NCBI GenBank assembly: GCA_051001995.1
Contig: JBPCMT010000192.1
Location: 1-10,673 of the forward strand
DNA: 10,673 nucleotides
From: CAWEHQ01 sp051001995
Lineage (GTDB): Bacteria > Actinomycetota > Thermoleophilia > Solirubrobacterales > Thermoleophilaceae
Direction of reading: 5' to 3'
Every line of letters starts with the position of its first letter. Position 1 is the stretch's first letter. The notes beneath the pieces are model-generated. The model ran no database searches and was not told the DNA's origin. It saw only the letters and a program-made list of their open reading frames with translations. The translations under genes were made by a program, and so were the position numbers. Shown piece by piece: positions 1 to 6,573 of this stretch.

Positions 1-62
1 GGCACCGGCTTCGCGGTGTGGATCTGGTCGTCGAGCTTGTCGATGAGGACGAGGACGTCCAT
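1..62 (-). CDS. SepIVA/DivIVA-like coiled-coil protein, N-terminal fragment
   Basis: Only the first 20 codons are in the window and the gene continues past base 1. The ATG at 62..60 gives MDVLVLIDKLDDQIHTAKPV. It is preceded by a GAGGT Shine-Dalgarno at 73..69 with a 6-nt spacer, which fixes the start. From memory, this N-terminus matches the actinobacterial family annotated as DivIVA-domain, SepIVA-like or 'ATP synthase F0 subunit B-like', which commonly lies just downstream of coaD. Members are long coiled-coil proteins; mycobacterial SepIVA takes part in septation and envelope organisation. The gap to the coaD stop is only 17 bp, so it is probably cotranscribed with recG-rsmD-coaD. The family call rests on the N-terminus and gene position only; the coiled coil itself is outside the window. 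Confidence 0.6.
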   Translation of the reverse strand, partial: MDVLVLIDKLDDQIHTAKPV

Positions 63-79
63 GCGCCTACCTCAGTTCG

Positions 80-577
80 TCAGCGCCGGGCCGCTTCCTT
101 TAAGCGGTCCGCGACGGCCGGGGGCACCAGTTCTGACAGGTCGCCGCCGAACATCGCGATCTCCTTGACCCCGCTCGAGCTCAGGAAGCTGAACTGGGGG
201 GAGGCCATCAGATAGATGCTCTCGATGTCGGGCGCCATCTTTCGATTGAGCTGGTTCATCTCGAACTCGTACTCGAAGTCGGAGATCGCGCGCAGGCCTT
301 TGACGATCGCGTTAGCGGAGTGCTGGCGCGCGAAATCGACGACGAGGGTATCAAAGGCTTTGACCTGCACATTGCCAAGTTTTTCGACGGCCTCGGCTAG
401 GAACGAGCAGCGCTCCTCGGCCGTGAACAGGGTCTGCTGCTTGCGCGGCGGCAGGTTCACGACCGCCACGATCACCTGGTCGAAGATCGTCGCCGCCCGC
501 TCGATGATGTCCACGTGGCCGAGGGTGACGGGGTCGTAGGAGCCCGGGCAGATCGCGGTTCCGGGCTCAGGCGACAC
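80..577 (-). CDS. coaD: Pantetheine-phosphate adenylyltransferase
   Basis: CoaD transfers AMP from ATP to 4'-phosphopantetheine to give dephospho-CoA, the penultimate step of coenzyme A synthesis, in the cytosol. The 165-residue protein has the usual family length (about 160). It opens with the nucleotidyltransferase signature CPGSYDPVTLGHVDII (residues 10-25), with the TxGH motif at 18-21. It also has GLRAISDFEYE (94-104) and the late SSSxVKE motif (133-139), so both active-site halves are intact. The start is a GTG at 577..575, seven residues before the conserved CPGSYDP stretch; no better start is visible. The first 11 bp overlap the end of rsmD and there is no clear Shine-Dalgarno, so translation is probably coupled to rsmD. 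The rsmD-coaD pairing is common in bacteria. Confidence 0.95.
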   Translation of the reverse strand: MSPEPGTAICPGSYDPVTLGHVDIIERAATIFDQVIVAVVNLPPRKQQTLFTAEERCSFLAEAVEKLGNVQVKAFDTLVVDFARQHSANAIVKGLRAISDFEYEFEMNQLNRKMAPDIESIYLMASPQFSFLSSSGVKEIAMFGGDLSELVPPAVADRLKEAARR

Positions 578-1091
578 GATGGATGGCGATCCTCGTGTCG
601 CCGTAGGTGCGCTCGCGCAGCAGGGGCAGCGCGAGGTCCAGCGGGCATCGTTTGTCGGACTCGGACACGATCCGGGCTTGTTCGGAGATCACCGTGGGAA
701 GGCGCTCGGCGAGCGACTCGGTCAAGCGCAGCGCGGAACTATATGGCGGGTCGACGAACACCAGGTCGAAGGGCCCGGGGCGTCCACCGAGGTAGGCGAG
801 CGCGTCGCTGCGGATGACCGCCGCCTCGAGGCCGACCGCGTTCAGGTTGCGCGCGATCGCCTCGAGCGCCTGGCGATCGTTCTCGACGAAGGTCACCGCC
901 GCGGCGCCGCGCGATGCCGCCTCGACTCCGAGCGCGCCGGAGCCCGCGAACAGGTCGAGCACGCGGAGGCCGTCGATCGGGCCGAGCATCGAGAACAGCG
1001 CCTCGCGGACGCGGTCGGCCGTCGGCCGGGTGGCCCGCCCGCCCGGCGCCGTCAGGCGCCGGCCCTTGAAGGCGCCGGCGACGACCCTCAT
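567..1091 (-). CDS. rsmD: 16S rRNA (guanine(966)-N(2))-methyltransferase RsmD
   Basis: A SAM-dependent Rossmann-fold methyltransferase that modifies G966 of 16S rRNA (E. coli numbering) in the small ribosomal subunit. The protein has 174 residues (E. coli RsmD has 198). It begins MRVVAGAFKGRRL, the family's N-terminal RNA-binding stretch. The SAM-binding motif I is LDLFAGSGALG (45-55), with an acidic VEND further on. The catalytic motif IV appears as VFVDPPY (111-117), a DPPY version of the N/DPPY motif of amino-group methyltransferases. The ATG at 1091..1089 overlaps the recG stop (ATGA), and the reading frame upstream of it is only a shadow of recG, so this start is well supported. The 3' end overlaps coaD by 11 bp. 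Expression is probably coupled in recG-rsmD-coaD. Confidence 0.93.
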   Translation of the reverse strand: MRVVAGAFKGRRLTAPGGRATRPTADRVREALFSMLGPIDGLRVLDLFAGSGALGVEAASRGAAAVTFVENDRQALEAIARNLNAVGLEAAVIRSDALAYLGGRPGPFDLVFVDPPYSSALRLTESLAERLPTVISEQARIVSESDKRCPLDLALPLLRERTYGDTRIAIHRVA

Positions 1092-3325
1092 GCCGGGATC
1101 GGCTCGAGCTCTGAGCCGAAGCGCTCGGCGGCAGCGTCGCGAAGCAGCACATGCTCCGGCGCGTCGAGCGCGGCGTCCGCCGCCAGCAGCTCGTCGGAGA
1201 CCTCGCGGGCGCGCTCGAGCAGGCACGCATCCTCCGGCAGCCGGGCGACCCTCAGCTCGGGAAGGCCGTGCTGGCGGGTTCCGAGGACGTCGCCGGCGCC
1301 GCGGAGCTCGAGGTCGACCTCGGCGAGGCGGAAGCCGTCGGACTCCGCGGCGATCGCCTCGAGCCGCGGAAGCGCCGGATCGCCGAAGAGGACGCAGACG
1401 CCGGGGTGCCCGCCGCGACCGATGCGGCCGCGAAGCTGATGGAGCTGGGAGAGCCCGTAGCGCTCGGCGGCCTCGACGATCATCACGGTGGCGTTCGGCA
1501 CGTCGATCCCGACCTCGATCACGCTGGTTGCCACGAGCACGTCGGCCTCGCGGGCCACGAACGCGTCCATCGCCGCCGCCTTGCGCCGCGAGGGCATCTG
1601 GCCGTGGATCAGCTCGACTCTGAGCTCGCGGAACTCCGTGCGCGCGAGCCGCTCCGCCTCGACGGTCGCAGCGCGCGCCTGGAGCGCCTCCGACTCCTCG
1701 ACCAGCGGGCAGACGACGAAGCACTGCCGCCCGCGCGCGACCTCCTCCCGCGCGCGCTCGTACGCGCGAGCCCGTGCTCGCGATCCGTCCACGACGTAGG
1801 TCTCGACCGGCCGCCGGCCCGCCGGGAGCTCGTGGAGCGAAGTCACGTCCAGGTCGCCGTACGCGGTGAGCGCCAGCGTGCGCGGGATCGGCGTGGCCGT
1901 CATGTGAAGCATGTGCGGCACGAGCTCGCCGCGCGCCTTGCCGTCGAGCGCGGCGCGCTGGCGGACGCCGAAGCGGTGCTGCTCGTCGACCACGCAAAGA
2001 GCGAGGTCACGCAGCTCGACGGCCGGCTCGATCAAAGCGTGCGTGCCGACCACCAGCGCGAGCTCGCCCGTCTGAAGGCGCGCGAGCGTCTCGCGGCGGC
2101 GCGCCGCGTTCGTCGAGCCGGTGAGCAGCGCGATCGGCGTCGCGCCGCCGAGCAGCCGGTCGAGCGTCGCGAGGTGCTGCTCGGCGAGCGTCTCGGTCGG
2201 CGCCATCAGCGCCGCCTGGCGCCCCCCCTCGACCGCCCGCAACATGGCGTGGAGGGCGACGACGGTCTTGCCCGAGCCCACCTCGCCCATCAGCAGCCGC
2301 TGCATCGGCCGCTCGGAGTCGAGGTCGCGGTCGATCGACTCGAAGGCGGCGCGCTGGTCGGACGTCGGCGCGAACGGCAGCGCATCGCGCCACGCCGGCA
2401 CGAGCTCGCCGCCGGCCTCGACGCGCGGCGCCCGCGCGCTCTCGCGGCGAGCACGACGGCGAGCGGCGAGCGTGAGCTCGAGCAGCAGCAGCTCCTCGAA
2501 GGCGAGTCGCCGCCGCGCCGGCTCGTCCTCGCCGGGCTGATCGGGGAAGTGCGCTGCGCGTAGCGCCGCGGCGCGATCGGGCAGGCGCTCGCCGCACCGG
2601 ACCGCTGCGGGAAGCGGCTCGACGAAATCGCCGATCAGCTCGCGCGCCTCCCAAGCGAGCGAGCGCAGCCGGCCCGGCGAGAGCTTCTCGGTGGCGGGGT
2701 AGACCGGCACGAGCCCGGCGGTGTGGATGCCCGTCCCGTCGCCGTCGCCCACCACCTCGTGCTCGGCGACCCAGAACTGGTTGCGCCGCTTGAGGCGGCC
2801 GTGGAGCCGGACGCGCGTGCCCTGCCCGAGCTGGCGCGCGAGCCACGGCTGGTTGAACCAGACCGCCACCGCCGGTCCGCTCTCGTCGGCCACCCGCGCC
2901 TCGACGCGCTTGCGTCGCCGGTCCCGCATCGGGCGCACCGCGATGCTGCGGACGCTGACCTCGACGGTTGCCTCCTCCTCGACGCCGAGCCCGGCGAGCT
3001 GCGAGACCTCGCGCCGGTCGCGGTGCGAGTGCGGCAGGTGCTCGAGGAGGTCGCCCCTCGACTCGAGCCCGAGGGCGGCCGCCGCGTCGGCGGCCTGGCC
3101 CTCGAGCTCGAGCGGCGCGCCGAGCCGGCTCGGACGCGGCGCCGAGCGGAGGCGGACGGCGAGAGCGTCGGCCCGCTCGAGTGGCGGCGTGCCGGCGAAG
3201 CCGGGCGGCGGCGTGTCATGCGAGTCGCGAGCGATGGTCCGTATTAGAGCGACGGCCGGCGACGGTGCTCGTCCTGGTTGCGCGACCGGACGAGGCTCCG
3301 TAGGCTTCTCGGTCGTGAGGACCAT
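1088..3325 (-). CDS. recG: ATP-dependent DNA helicase RecG
   Basis: RecG is a superfamily 2 DNA translocase that remodels stalled replication forks and Holliday junctions. Of the 745 residues, about 105-190 form the OB-fold wedge domain. The helicase core follows: Walker A GEVGSGKT (347-354), DEQH box (447-450), motif III TATPIPRT (476-483) and motif VI QLRGRIGRG (630-638). The TRG translocation region is GTRQHGLPELRVA (682-694). All key motifs are present. The start is uncertain. The ATG at 3325 lies inside the first codons of the divergent secreted gene and adds about 45 low-complexity residues before the family-like sequence begins near residue 48. However, codons 2-96 contain no other ATG, GTG, TTG or CTG in frame, so a shorter product would need a rare start such as the ATA at codon 28. 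The gene ends in an ATGA overlap with rsmD. Confidence 0.95.
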   Translation of the reverse strand: MVLTTEKPTEPRPVAQPGRAPSPAVALIRTIARDSHDTPPPGFAGTPPLERADALAVRLRSAPRPSRLGAPLELEGQAADAAAALGLESRGDLLEHLPHSHRDRREVSQLAGLGVEEEATVEVSVRSIAVRPMRDRRRKRVEARVADESGPAVAVWFNQPWLARQLGQGTRVRLHGRLKRRNQFWVAEHEVVGDGDGTGIHTAGLVPVYPATEKLSPGRLRSLAWEARELIGDFVEPLPAAVRCGERLPDRAAALRAAHFPDQPGEDEPARRRLAFEELLLLELTLAARRRARRESARAPRVEAGGELVPAWRDALPFAPTSDQRAAFESIDRDLDSERPMQRLLMGEVGSGKTVVALHAMLRAVEGGRQAALMAPTETLAEQHLATLDRLLGGATPIALLTGSTNAARRRETLARLQTGELALVVGTHALIEPAVELRDLALCVVDEQHRFGVRQRAALDGKARGELVPHMLHMTATPIPRTLALTAYGDLDVTSLHELPAGRRPVETYVVDGSRARARAYERAREEVARGRQCFVVCPLVEESEALQARAATVEAERLARTEFRELRVELIHGQMPSRRKAAAMDAFVAREADVLVATSVIEVGIDVPNATVMIVEAAERYGLSQLHQLRGRIGRGGHPGVCVLFGDPALPRLEAIAAESDGFRLAEVDLELRGAGDVLGTRQHGLPELRVARLPEDACLLERAREVSDELLAADAALDAPEHVLLRDAAAERFGSELEPIPA

Positions 3326-3329
3326 CGCT
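3230..3329. repeat. 11-bp perfect inverted repeat spanning the recG/secreted-gene divergent region
   Basis: agcgatggtcc at 3230-3240 is the exact reverse complement of ggaccatcgct at 3319-3329. The two arms are 78 bp apart. They bracket the promoter of the plus-strand secreted gene, and each arm contains an ATG on its outgoing strand (3234 on plus, 3325 on minus). The arms could be binding sites for one regulator acting on both divergent transcripts, or a chance match in GC-rich DNA. I see no further symmetry beyond the 11 bp. Confidence 0.4.
3278..3306 (+). promoter_or_regulatory. Predicted promoter of the secreted-protein gene (leaderless)
   Basis: A TTGCGC -35-like hexamer (3278-3283) and a TAGGCT -10 hexamer (3301-3306, fitting the actinobacterial TAnnnT pattern) are separated by exactly 17 bp. 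The -10 ends 8 bp before the GTG at 3315, so transcription would begin at or within a few bases of the start codon. That implies a leaderless mRNA, which is common in actinobacteria. No Shine-Dalgarno is visible before the GTG, which agrees with this. The promoter lies inside the predicted 5' coding region of recG on the other strand. Confidence 0.5.
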
Positions 3330-3842
3330 ATCGGGCGGCGGCGGGCGATCGTCGGAGCGCTCGCGGTCGCCGCGGCCGGCGCCTTCGCGACGCAGGCGCC
3401 GGCGAGCCATCAGGACCCGCCCTACCGGCTGAAGGTCTCGAGCCACGGGCTCACCGCGAACGCGACGCTCGGAAGCTTCTGCCAATCGGTCTCCAACCAC
3501 GACGGAACCGGCAGCAGCTTCTGTGCGGACGCGGCCTATCCGCTCGAGACGCGCGGCCGCGTGCCCGTCCATCCAGGCGCGCGGGTCCGCTTCAAGACGA
3601 ACTACCGGGCGCGCAGCGTCTCGGTGGCGCCGGTGCACTTCTCACGAGACGGCGAGCGGTTCGGCTACGGAGACAGCCGTCGAGCGCGGCCGCGCGGAGA
3701 CGCCGGGCGCGCCTGGAGCGTGCGCCTTTCCGGGCGACTCGAACCGAGGACGCGGGCGCTCGACGTCTTCATCCGCTATCCCGGTAGGGGCGATGCGGAC
3801 TTCTGGGCGGGGCTCAACGTGCATCAGCGCCACGACCGCTGA
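3315..3842 (+). CDS. Secreted protein of unknown function
   Basis: This is the only convincing plus-strand gene. From the GTG at 3315 it encodes 175 residues. The N-terminus is a classic Sec signal peptide: a basic start with GRRR (7-10), a hydrophobic run AIVGALAVAAAGAFA (11-25) and an APA site near residues 28-30. The mature protein is about 145 residues, basic, and has two cysteines (56 and 70) that could form a disulfide. Stretches such as LGSFC, FCADAAYPLETRGR and LDVFIRYPGRGDADFWAGL suggest a small beta-rich domain. I have an impression of similar secreted proteins in Thermoleophilia, but cannot name a family or function. A longer in-frame start (ATG 3234) exists, but it would put a non-hydrophobic stretch before the signal peptide and ignore the promoter just upstream of 3315. 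It diverges from recG and converges on a small membrane-protein gene. Confidence 0.8.
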   Translation: MRTIAIGRRRAIVGALAVAAAGAFATQAPASHQDPPYRLKVSSHGLTANATLGSFCQSVSNHDGTGSSFCADAAYPLETRGRVPVHPGARVRFKTNYRARSVSVAPVHFSRDGERFGYGDSRRARPRGDAGRAWSVRLSGRLEPRTRALDVFIRYPGRGDADFWAGLNVHQRHDR

Positions 3843-3863
3843 CCCTTCCGCGAGGGTCCGGTC
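3834..3863. terminator. Hairpin between convergent genes, probable bidirectional terminator
   Basis: gaccct (3841-3846) and agggtc (3853-3858) form a 6-bp stem with a tccgcg loop. gaccg (3834-3838) and cggtc (3859-3863) extend it by 5 bp across a 2-nt bulge. It starts within the last codons of the plus-strand secreted gene and precedes the stop of the minus-strand gene at 3890. There is no T-tract on either side, as is usual for actinobacterial terminators. Its position between converging genes supports a role in ending both transcripts. Confidence 0.5.
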
Positions 3864-3889
3864 GCGCCGTTCCATCGATCGCCGCGACG

Positions 3890-4135
3890 CTACCGAGCGC
3901 CCCGGTCGTGCGGGGCTCCCCCATGCTCCGTGCTGTCTGTCGCGGTGTTGGTCCGGGCCCCCGCGTCGGTGTTCGTCGACTCGTCGCTCGTCTCCGGATG
4001 CGTACCGACACCGCTGCCCTTCCGCGAAGAGAAGGCATAGCCCCCCGCGATGAAGAAGACGACGATCACGCCGATGATGATCGCGATCCCCGAGTCGAAC
4101 TCGACGGCCGCGATCCAGTGGAACGCAAGTTGCAT
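3890..4135 (-). CDS. Small single-pass membrane protein, unknown function
   Basis: An 81-residue protein with one clear transmembrane segment, SGIAIIIGVIVVFFIAGGYAF (about 15-35). A short N-terminal part (MQLAFHWIAAVEFD) precedes it, and a hydrophilic Ser/Thr/Asp/Glu-rich tail of about 45 residues follows. The SSRKG after the membrane segment suggests an inside C-terminus by the positive-inside rule. The ATG at 4135 has a purine-rich GGAAGAGAG ribosome binding site (4151..4143) with a 7-nt spacer, which supports a real gene. It lies 83 bp downstream of the DAK-family gene, so it may be its last operon partner or have its own promoter; I see no convincing promoter in the gap. The layout resembles small actinobacterial membrane proteins of unknown function, but I cannot assign a family. 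Confidence 0.7.
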   Translation of the reverse strand: MQLAFHWIAAVEFDSGIAIIIGVIVVFFIAGGYAFSSRKGSGVGTHPETSDESTNTDAGARTNTATDSTEHGGAPHDRGAR

Positions 4136-4218
4136 GATGATGCTCTCTTCCCCCGCTTGCTCGAACCGTCGCTCTTCCTTCGTCGCAGCCCGGCTAGCGG
4201 TTCACAAAGGGGGGTCGG

Positions 4219-5865
4219 TCACTCCGCGCTGAGCAGCCACCACCAGGCGGGCTGACCGCCCTCTTGGTAGTCGAGCTCGACGCCCTCGGGCATCGCGGCC
4301 GCCACGGCGCGCTGCCCGAGGGGCGCCTCGGCCCCGGCGATGCAGGTCACGAGCTCGGCGCCGGTCAACCGGGCGAGGATGCGCGCGAGCGTCTCGGCGG
4401 GCTCGCCCCACGCGACCAGCTCCTCGCCCACGTAGCCCACGCCGTCCCCCGCGCCGAAGCGACCCTCGGGGTCGTCGCGCGCCGCCTCGGCGACGCCGCC
4501 GGACCGCACCTCGGCCGCCCGCTCCGCCACGAGGCGGGCGTTCTCCTCGGCGGCGTGCGATGGATCGAAGGCCATCAGCGCCGCGAGCCCGGTCTGCTGG
4601 GCGCGCGTCGGGACCACTCGCACCGGCCTCTCCGACAGCTCCGCCGCACGTTCGGCGGCGAGGATCACGTTGCCGCTGTTCGGCAGCACGACGACCTCGG
4701 CCGCGTCGGCGGCGTGGATCCCGGCGAGGATCTCGTACGTGGAGGGGTTGAGCGTGGCGCCCCCGTCCACGACTACGGCTCCGAGCTCCCTGAACATCCG
4801 GACCAACCCCGCGCCGTTCGCGATCGCGACGACGCCGCAAGCCGCGTGGACCGAGTCATCGTTGGAGCCGGTGAGCCGCTCGGCCCGCTCGGCCACCTGC
4901 TCGCGCATGTCGGCAACGTCGAAGCGGGAGACGGCGCCGGAGCCCTCGAACAGGGAGGCGGCGCGCTCCGGCGTGTCGGTGTGGACGTGGACGCGCAGGG
5001 TCTGGTCGTCGCCGACGACCATCACGGAGTCGCCGAGCTCCTCCAGCCGCGTGACGAACGACTGAGCATCGAGCCCGGTGCCCGTGACCGCGAAGTTGGT
5101 GCAGTAGCGGAAGCGACTCGACTCGTGCTGCGGCTGATGGAGCGGCCGGGCGGCGCCGGCCGACTGGTGCTCGAGCTCGGGCGCCGAGTGCCCCCGGAGC
5201 GCCGCGACCACTCCGGCCACGATCACCGTCAGACCGTAGGCGCCGGCGTCCACGACGCCCGCCTCCCGGAGCACCGCGAGCTGGTCGGGGCCGCGCTCCA
5301 CCGCCTCGCTGCCGGCGTCAAGCGCGCGCTCGAGCACGTCGGCGAGCAGCTCGTCCTGCTCCTGGTCGGAGGAGTCGGAGTCGAGGCGTTGGCGGCGCAT
5401 GTGGGCGAGGTCGCGCGCCACCCGGTGGGCCATCGCGCGTACCGCCGAGAGCATCGTGCCCTCGGCAGGGTCGCGCACCGAGTCATAGGCGGCGTCGGCC
5501 GCGCGCGCGAGCGCCGCGGCGACGAGCACCGGGTCCACCAGCTCGCCGGGCCGCGAGACGAACTCCTCCGCCGCGCCGCGGACGATCTGCGACAGGATCA
5601 CGCCGCTGTTGCCCCTGGCGCCGAGGAGCGCGGCCCGCGCGACAGCGTGCACCAGCTCGTCGCGGCCGATCTCGTCGACGGCCAGCCCGTCGAGGCGATC
5701 GAGCTCGTCGAGCACGGCGCGCATCGTCATCGCCATGTTGTCGCCGGTGTCGCCGTCGGCGACGGGGAAGACGTTGAGGTCGTTGACCTCTCGGCGACGG
5801 CGCTCGAGCTCGGCGTAGCCGGCCGCCACCGCGCCCTTGAACCGAACGATGCTGGGGTCGGGCAC
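4219..5865 (-). CDS. DAK-domain protein, FakA/YloV-like (fatty acid kinase ATP-binding subunit type)
   Basis: A 548-residue protein with the FakA/YloV architecture. An N-terminal DhaL kinase domain (about 1-215) carries NVFPVADGDTGDNM (31-44), whose Asp residues (37, 39, 42) coordinate Mg-ADP. It also has GARGNSGVILSQ (82-93), EGTMLS (135-140) and DAGAYGL (206-212). The middle domain has RYCTNFAV (253-260) and RVHVHTDTPERA (291-302). The C-terminal part is DegV-like, with DGGATLNPSTYEIL and VLPNSGNVILAA. In Firmicutes FakA phosphorylates fatty acids presented by FakB; no fakB is in this window, so the substrate here is inferred. The GTG start at 5865 has no Shine-Dalgarno; a weak TAGAAA lies 6 nt before it, so leaderless translation is possible. 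It sits between rpmB and recG, as in other actinobacteria. All motif residues are intact. Confidence 0.88.
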   Translation of the reverse strand: MPDPSIVRFKGAVAAGYAELERRRREVNDLNVFPVADGDTGDNMAMTMRAVLDELDRLDGLAVDEIGRDELVHAVARAALLGARGNSGVILSQIVRGAAEEFVSRPGELVDPVLVAAALARAADAAYDSVRDPAEGTMLSAVRAMAHRVARDLAHMRRQRLDSDSSDQEQDELLADVLERALDAGSEAVERGPDQLAVLREAGVVDAGAYGLTVIVAGVVAALRGHSAPELEHQSAGAARPLHQPQHESSRFRYCTNFAVTGTGLDAQSFVTRLEELGDSVMVVGDDQTLRVHVHTDTPERAASLFEGSGAVSRFDVADMREQVAERAERLTGSNDDSVHAACGVVAIANGAGLVRMFRELGAVVVDGGATLNPSTYEILAGIHAADAAEVVVLPNSGNVILAAERAAELSERPVRVVPTRAQQTGLAALMAFDPSHAAEENARLVAERAAEVRSGGVAEAARDDPEGRFGAGDGVGYVGEELVAWGEPAETLARILARLTGAELVTCIAGAEAPLGQRAVAAAMPEGVELDYQEGGQPAWWWLLSAE

Positions 5866-5901
5866 GGAGGGTTTCTACACCGTCAGGCGAGAACCGTTGC
5901 G

Positions 5902-5931
5902 CCCGCGGTCCCCCGCGGTCGCCCGCGCTTG
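5902..5931. repeat. Three tandem 10-bp GC-rich repeats between rpmB and the DAK gene
   Basis: Three consecutive 10-mers read cccgcggtcc, cccgcggtcg and cccgcgcttg on the plus strand. The first two differ at one position and the third is degenerate. They fill most of the 67-bp gap between the rpmB stop and the DAK-gene start and contain two CCGCGG palindromes. Possible roles are a transcription attenuator or hairpin, a protein site with one repeat per helical turn, or simple slippage in GC-rich DNA. Confidence 0.4.
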
Positions 5932-5932
5932 C

Positions 5933-6124
5933 TCAGACGGCTTTCAGAACCTTGCCGGCCTTGAGGCAGCGCGTGCAGACGTACTCGCGGCGCGGCGCAC
6001 CCTTGACGCGGATGCGGACCTTCTGGAGGTTCGGGTTGAAGCGGCGCCTGGTGGCCACCATCGAGTGGCTACGGCTGTTTCCGAACGCGGGTCCCTTCCC
6101 GCACGAGTAACAGACCTTTGGCAC
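5933..6124 (-). CDS. rpmB: 50S ribosomal protein L28
   Basis: A 63-residue L28 of the large ribosomal subunit, at the usual length for the family. It has the conserved N-terminal CGKGPAFGNSRSHS and RRRFNPNLQKVRI (27-39), followed by the C-terminal VCTRCLKAGKV. Four cysteines in two CxxC pairs (5/8 and 50/53) mark it as the zinc-binding (C+) form rather than the zinc-free paralogue induced by zinc starvation. The start is the GTG at 6124..6122. It lies 20 bp after the ribH stop with no clear Shine-Dalgarno, so expression probably follows from the rib operon or a leaderless transcript. In actinobacteria rpmB usually sits next to the DAK gene and recG, as here. Confidence 0.96.
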   Translation of the reverse strand: MPKVCYSCGKGPAFGNSRSHSMVATRRRFNPNLQKVRIRVKGAPRREYVCTRCLKAGKVLKAV

Positions 6125-6144
6125 GGCGGCGGAGGCTAGCAGCG

Positions 6145-6573
6145 CTACGAACCGGCCAGCTCGCGCCGGAGCGCCGCCATGCGCAGCACCGCGCGGGCCG
6201 CGTCCTGGCCCTGGTGGCGCTTGCCCCCGACCCGTTCGACTGCCTGCTCGAGCGTATCGACCGTCAGGACCCCGAACGCGCAGGGCACCGCGGTGTCCTG
6301 CGACACGCGCGCGATCCCGGCCGCGGCCTCCGCGCAGACGTACTCGTAGTGATCGGTCTCGCCGCGGATCACCGCGCCGAGGCAGGCCACGCCCGCGTAG
6401 CGCCCCGACTCGGCGCAGTAGCGAGCGGCGAGCGGCAGCTCGAACGCACCCGGCACCTCGTGGACCTCCACGTCCGCGCCGGACTCCTCAAACGTCCGCC
6501 GCGCGCCCTCGACGAGGCGGTCCGCCAGGTCCTCGTAGAAGCGCGCGACCGCGATCGCGAAGGCGTCAGCCAC
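6145..6573 (-). CDS. ribH: 6,7-dimethyl-8-ribityllumazine synthase
   Basis: RibH condenses 3,4-dihydroxy-2-butanone 4-phosphate with 5-amino-6-ribitylaminouracil to form lumazine, the penultimate riboflavin step; the enzyme usually forms pentamers or 60-mers. The 142 residues include VPGAFELPLAA (39-49), GAVIRGETDHYEYV (with the catalytic-type His), FGVLTVDTLEQA and ERVGGKRHQGQDAA. Glu-Arg of ERVGG aligns with the phosphate-binding Arg region of B. subtilis RibH. It is about 10 residues shorter than usual at the N-terminus, and the common RFN motif reads RFY. The GTG at 6573 overlaps the end of ribBA by 8 bp, and no better start is obvious, so translational coupling is likely. Confidence 0.93.
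   Translation of the reverse strand: MADAFAIAVARFYEDLADRLVEGARRTFEESGADVEVHEVPGAFELPLAARYCAESGRYAGVACLGAVIRGETDHYEYVCAEAAAGIARVSQDTAVPCAFGVLTVDTLEQAVERVGGKRHQGQDAARAVLRMAALRRELAGS

Noticed and set aside
1092..1997. N-terminal extension of the rsmD frame into recG
   Set aside because: The extension is extremely Arg/Ala-rich and out of frame with recG; the ATG at 1091 coincides with the normal RsmD N-terminus and the recG stop.
1151..2563. Long open frames antisense to recG (470 and 139 codons) on the plus strand
   Set aside because: They mirror the high-GC codon bias of recG, have low-complexity Arg/Leu/Glu-rich translations, and show no family motifs; recG motifs in the minus frame are unambiguous.
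3234..3314. Longer start (ATG 3234) for the secreted protein
   Set aside because: It would place 27 non-hydrophobic residues before a textbook signal peptide and lies upstream of the predicted promoter; GTG 3315 fits better.
4163..4203. gaaccg / cggttc inverted repeat after the DAK gene as a terminator
   Set aside because: Only a 6-bp stem with a 29-nt loop and no T-tract; too weak to annotate.
4264..5964. 566-codon plus-strand open frame over the DAK gene
   Set aside because: It runs antisense to an intact FakA-like protein, its translation is a His/Arg/Gly-rich shadow, and it crosses the rpmB-DAK gap without any signal.
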